Shown piece after piece: positions 6,092 to 6,705 of a DNA stretch of 6,705 nucleotides. A program made the position numbers and the translations under genes. The notes beneath the pieces were generated by a model. That model ran no database searches. It worked only from the letters and a program-made list of their open reading frames with translations, and had not been told where the DNA came from. The DNA comes from Proteiniphilum sp. UBA4977 (GTDB lineage Bacteria; Bacteroidota; Bacteroidia; Bacteroidales; Dysgonomonadaceae), in NCBI GenBank assembly GCA_002398565.1, contig DGZP01000055.1, forward strand, positions 1 through 6,705, written 5' to 3'. Within the stretch, counting starts at the first letter, position 1. Each line of letters begins with the position of its first letter.

Positions 6092-6705
6092 ATGAAACTC
6101 AAAATTTTATGTTCCGCCATTTTGTCGGGTATCCTGTTTACGGTCCAGGCACAGATAAAAATTGGCATCATAGGTCTGGATACCTCTCACGCAATAGCTT
6201 TCACCAAGTTCCTGAATGGAGAGGATAAGAAAGAAGAATTTAAGGATTTTAAAATTGTTGCAGCCTATCCCTACGGATCGAAAACCATTAAGTCAAGTTT
6301 TGACCGTATTCCCGGTTACATTGAACAGGTGAAGGGATTGGGAGTGGAAATTGTTCCCTCCATAGCTGATCTTCTGAAAAAGGTGGATTATGTGATGCTG
6401 GAAACAAACGACGGGAACCTTCATCTGGAACAGGCGTATGAGGTTTTTAAAGCTGGAAAGCCCATGTTTATTGACAAGCCGCTTGGCGCTACATTGGCAC
6501 AATCGATAGCAATCTATCAACTGGCGAGAGACTATAACGTACCCATTTTTTCTTCTTCCGCGTTGCGATTTGTTCCTCAGAACCAGAAACTGCGCAAAGG
6601 AGAATACGGAAAAATTTTGGGAGCTGATTGTTATTCCCCGGCAACACGGGAAAAGACCCATCCCGATTTTGGCTGGTATGGCATTCATGGGGTGGAGACT
6701 CTTTT
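6092..6705 (+). CDS. Exported Gfo/Idh/MocA-family oxidoreductase (N-terminal part, runs off the window)
   Basis: The frame is open from the ATG at 6092 to the window edge, giving 204 codons. Residues 1-20 look like a Sec signal peptide: MKLK, a hydrophobic core, and a VQA|Q cleavage site after A20. There is no twin arginine and no lipobox. A Rossmann domain follows: first strand IKIGIIGLDTSH (22-33), where the usual GxGxxG is G25xxG28 followed by D30-T-S-H33, then ETNDGNLH (104-111) and DKP (128-130), equivalent to the EKP motif of the family. WYGIHGVETL (195-204) begins the substrate-binding region, where a family histidine often sits. It probably oxidises or reduces a sugar-like compound with a bound nicotinamide cofactor in the periplasm; the substrate is unknown. 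It starts 45 nt after the deaminase gene with no promoter seen between, so it is probably in the same operon. The C-terminal half is not in the window. Confidence 0.85.
   Translation, partial: MKLKILCSAILSGILFTVQAQIKIGIIGLDTSHAIAFTKFLNGEDKKEEFKDFKIVAAYPYGSKTIKSSFDRIPGYIEQVKGLGVEIVPSIADLLKKVDYVMLETNDGNLHLEQAYEVFKAGKPMFIDKPLGATLAQSIAIYQLARDYNVPIFSSSALRFVPQNQKLRKGEYGKILGADCYSPATREKTHPDFGWYGIHGVETL

Noticed and set aside
6057..6095. Twelve-codon frame ending across the oxidoreductase ATG
   Set aside because: The stop-start overlap could couple translation, but there is no ribosome-binding signal and the length is compatible with chance.
6293..6688. Antisense open frame of 131 codons opposite the oxidoreductase
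   Set aside because: The + strand frame has a signal peptide and the Rossmann and EKP-like motifs of Gfo/Idh/MocA proteins; the antisense frame has none.

Overview
The window looks like chromosomal DNA of a member of the Bacteroidota, probably Bacteroidales. The evidence is one promoter matching the phylum's -33 TTTG / -7 TAnnTTTG pattern and a second -7 box, AT-rich spacers, start codons mostly without Shine-Dalgarno sequences, and protein families of Bacteroidota type. No finer placement can be made from the sequence alone. All recognisable genes lie on the + strand.

Region 1 (1-1147) is the end of an electron-transfer operon. It holds the last 27 codons of an unidentified gene and a complete QmoC/HdrC-like membrane protein with two [4Fe-4S] motifs and about six transmembrane helices. 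A 226-bp spacer with a possible weak terminator and a good promoter follows.

Region 2 (1374-6705) is an amino-sugar catabolic locus. It encodes a XylR-type regulator (LacI-like sugar-binding domain fused to a C-terminal AraC DNA-binding domain), an FHS-family major facilitator sugar transporter (NagP-like), N-acetylglucosamine-6-phosphate deacetylase (NagA), a divergent glucosamine-6-phosphate deaminase (NagB-like), and the first 204 codons of a Gfo/Idh/MocA oxidoreductase with a Sec-type signal peptide. The inferred flow is sugar entry by the transporter, phosphorylation by a kinase not seen here, deacetylation by NagA, and deamination/isomerisation to fructose 6-phosphate by NagB. The regulator probably senses the free sugar or a derivative. 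nagA and nagB overlap by 20 nt, and the other gaps in this run are 76 and 45 nt, so the transporter, nagA, nagB and the oxidoreductase are probably one transcript.

The main points beyond routine annotation are these. A paired ACGTTTTT element with a 21-bp period lies between the regulator and the transporter, just upstream of a -7 box with no good -33 box, and may be the regulator's operator. The NagB-like protein has replaced several classical active-site positions. A Rossmann-fold dehydrogenase carries a Sec signal without twin arginines. A 13-bp sequence is shared in inverted orientation by two spacers of the operon. No mobile element, CRISPR array, tRNA or rRNA was seen, and no gene-free stretch exceeds 300 bases.
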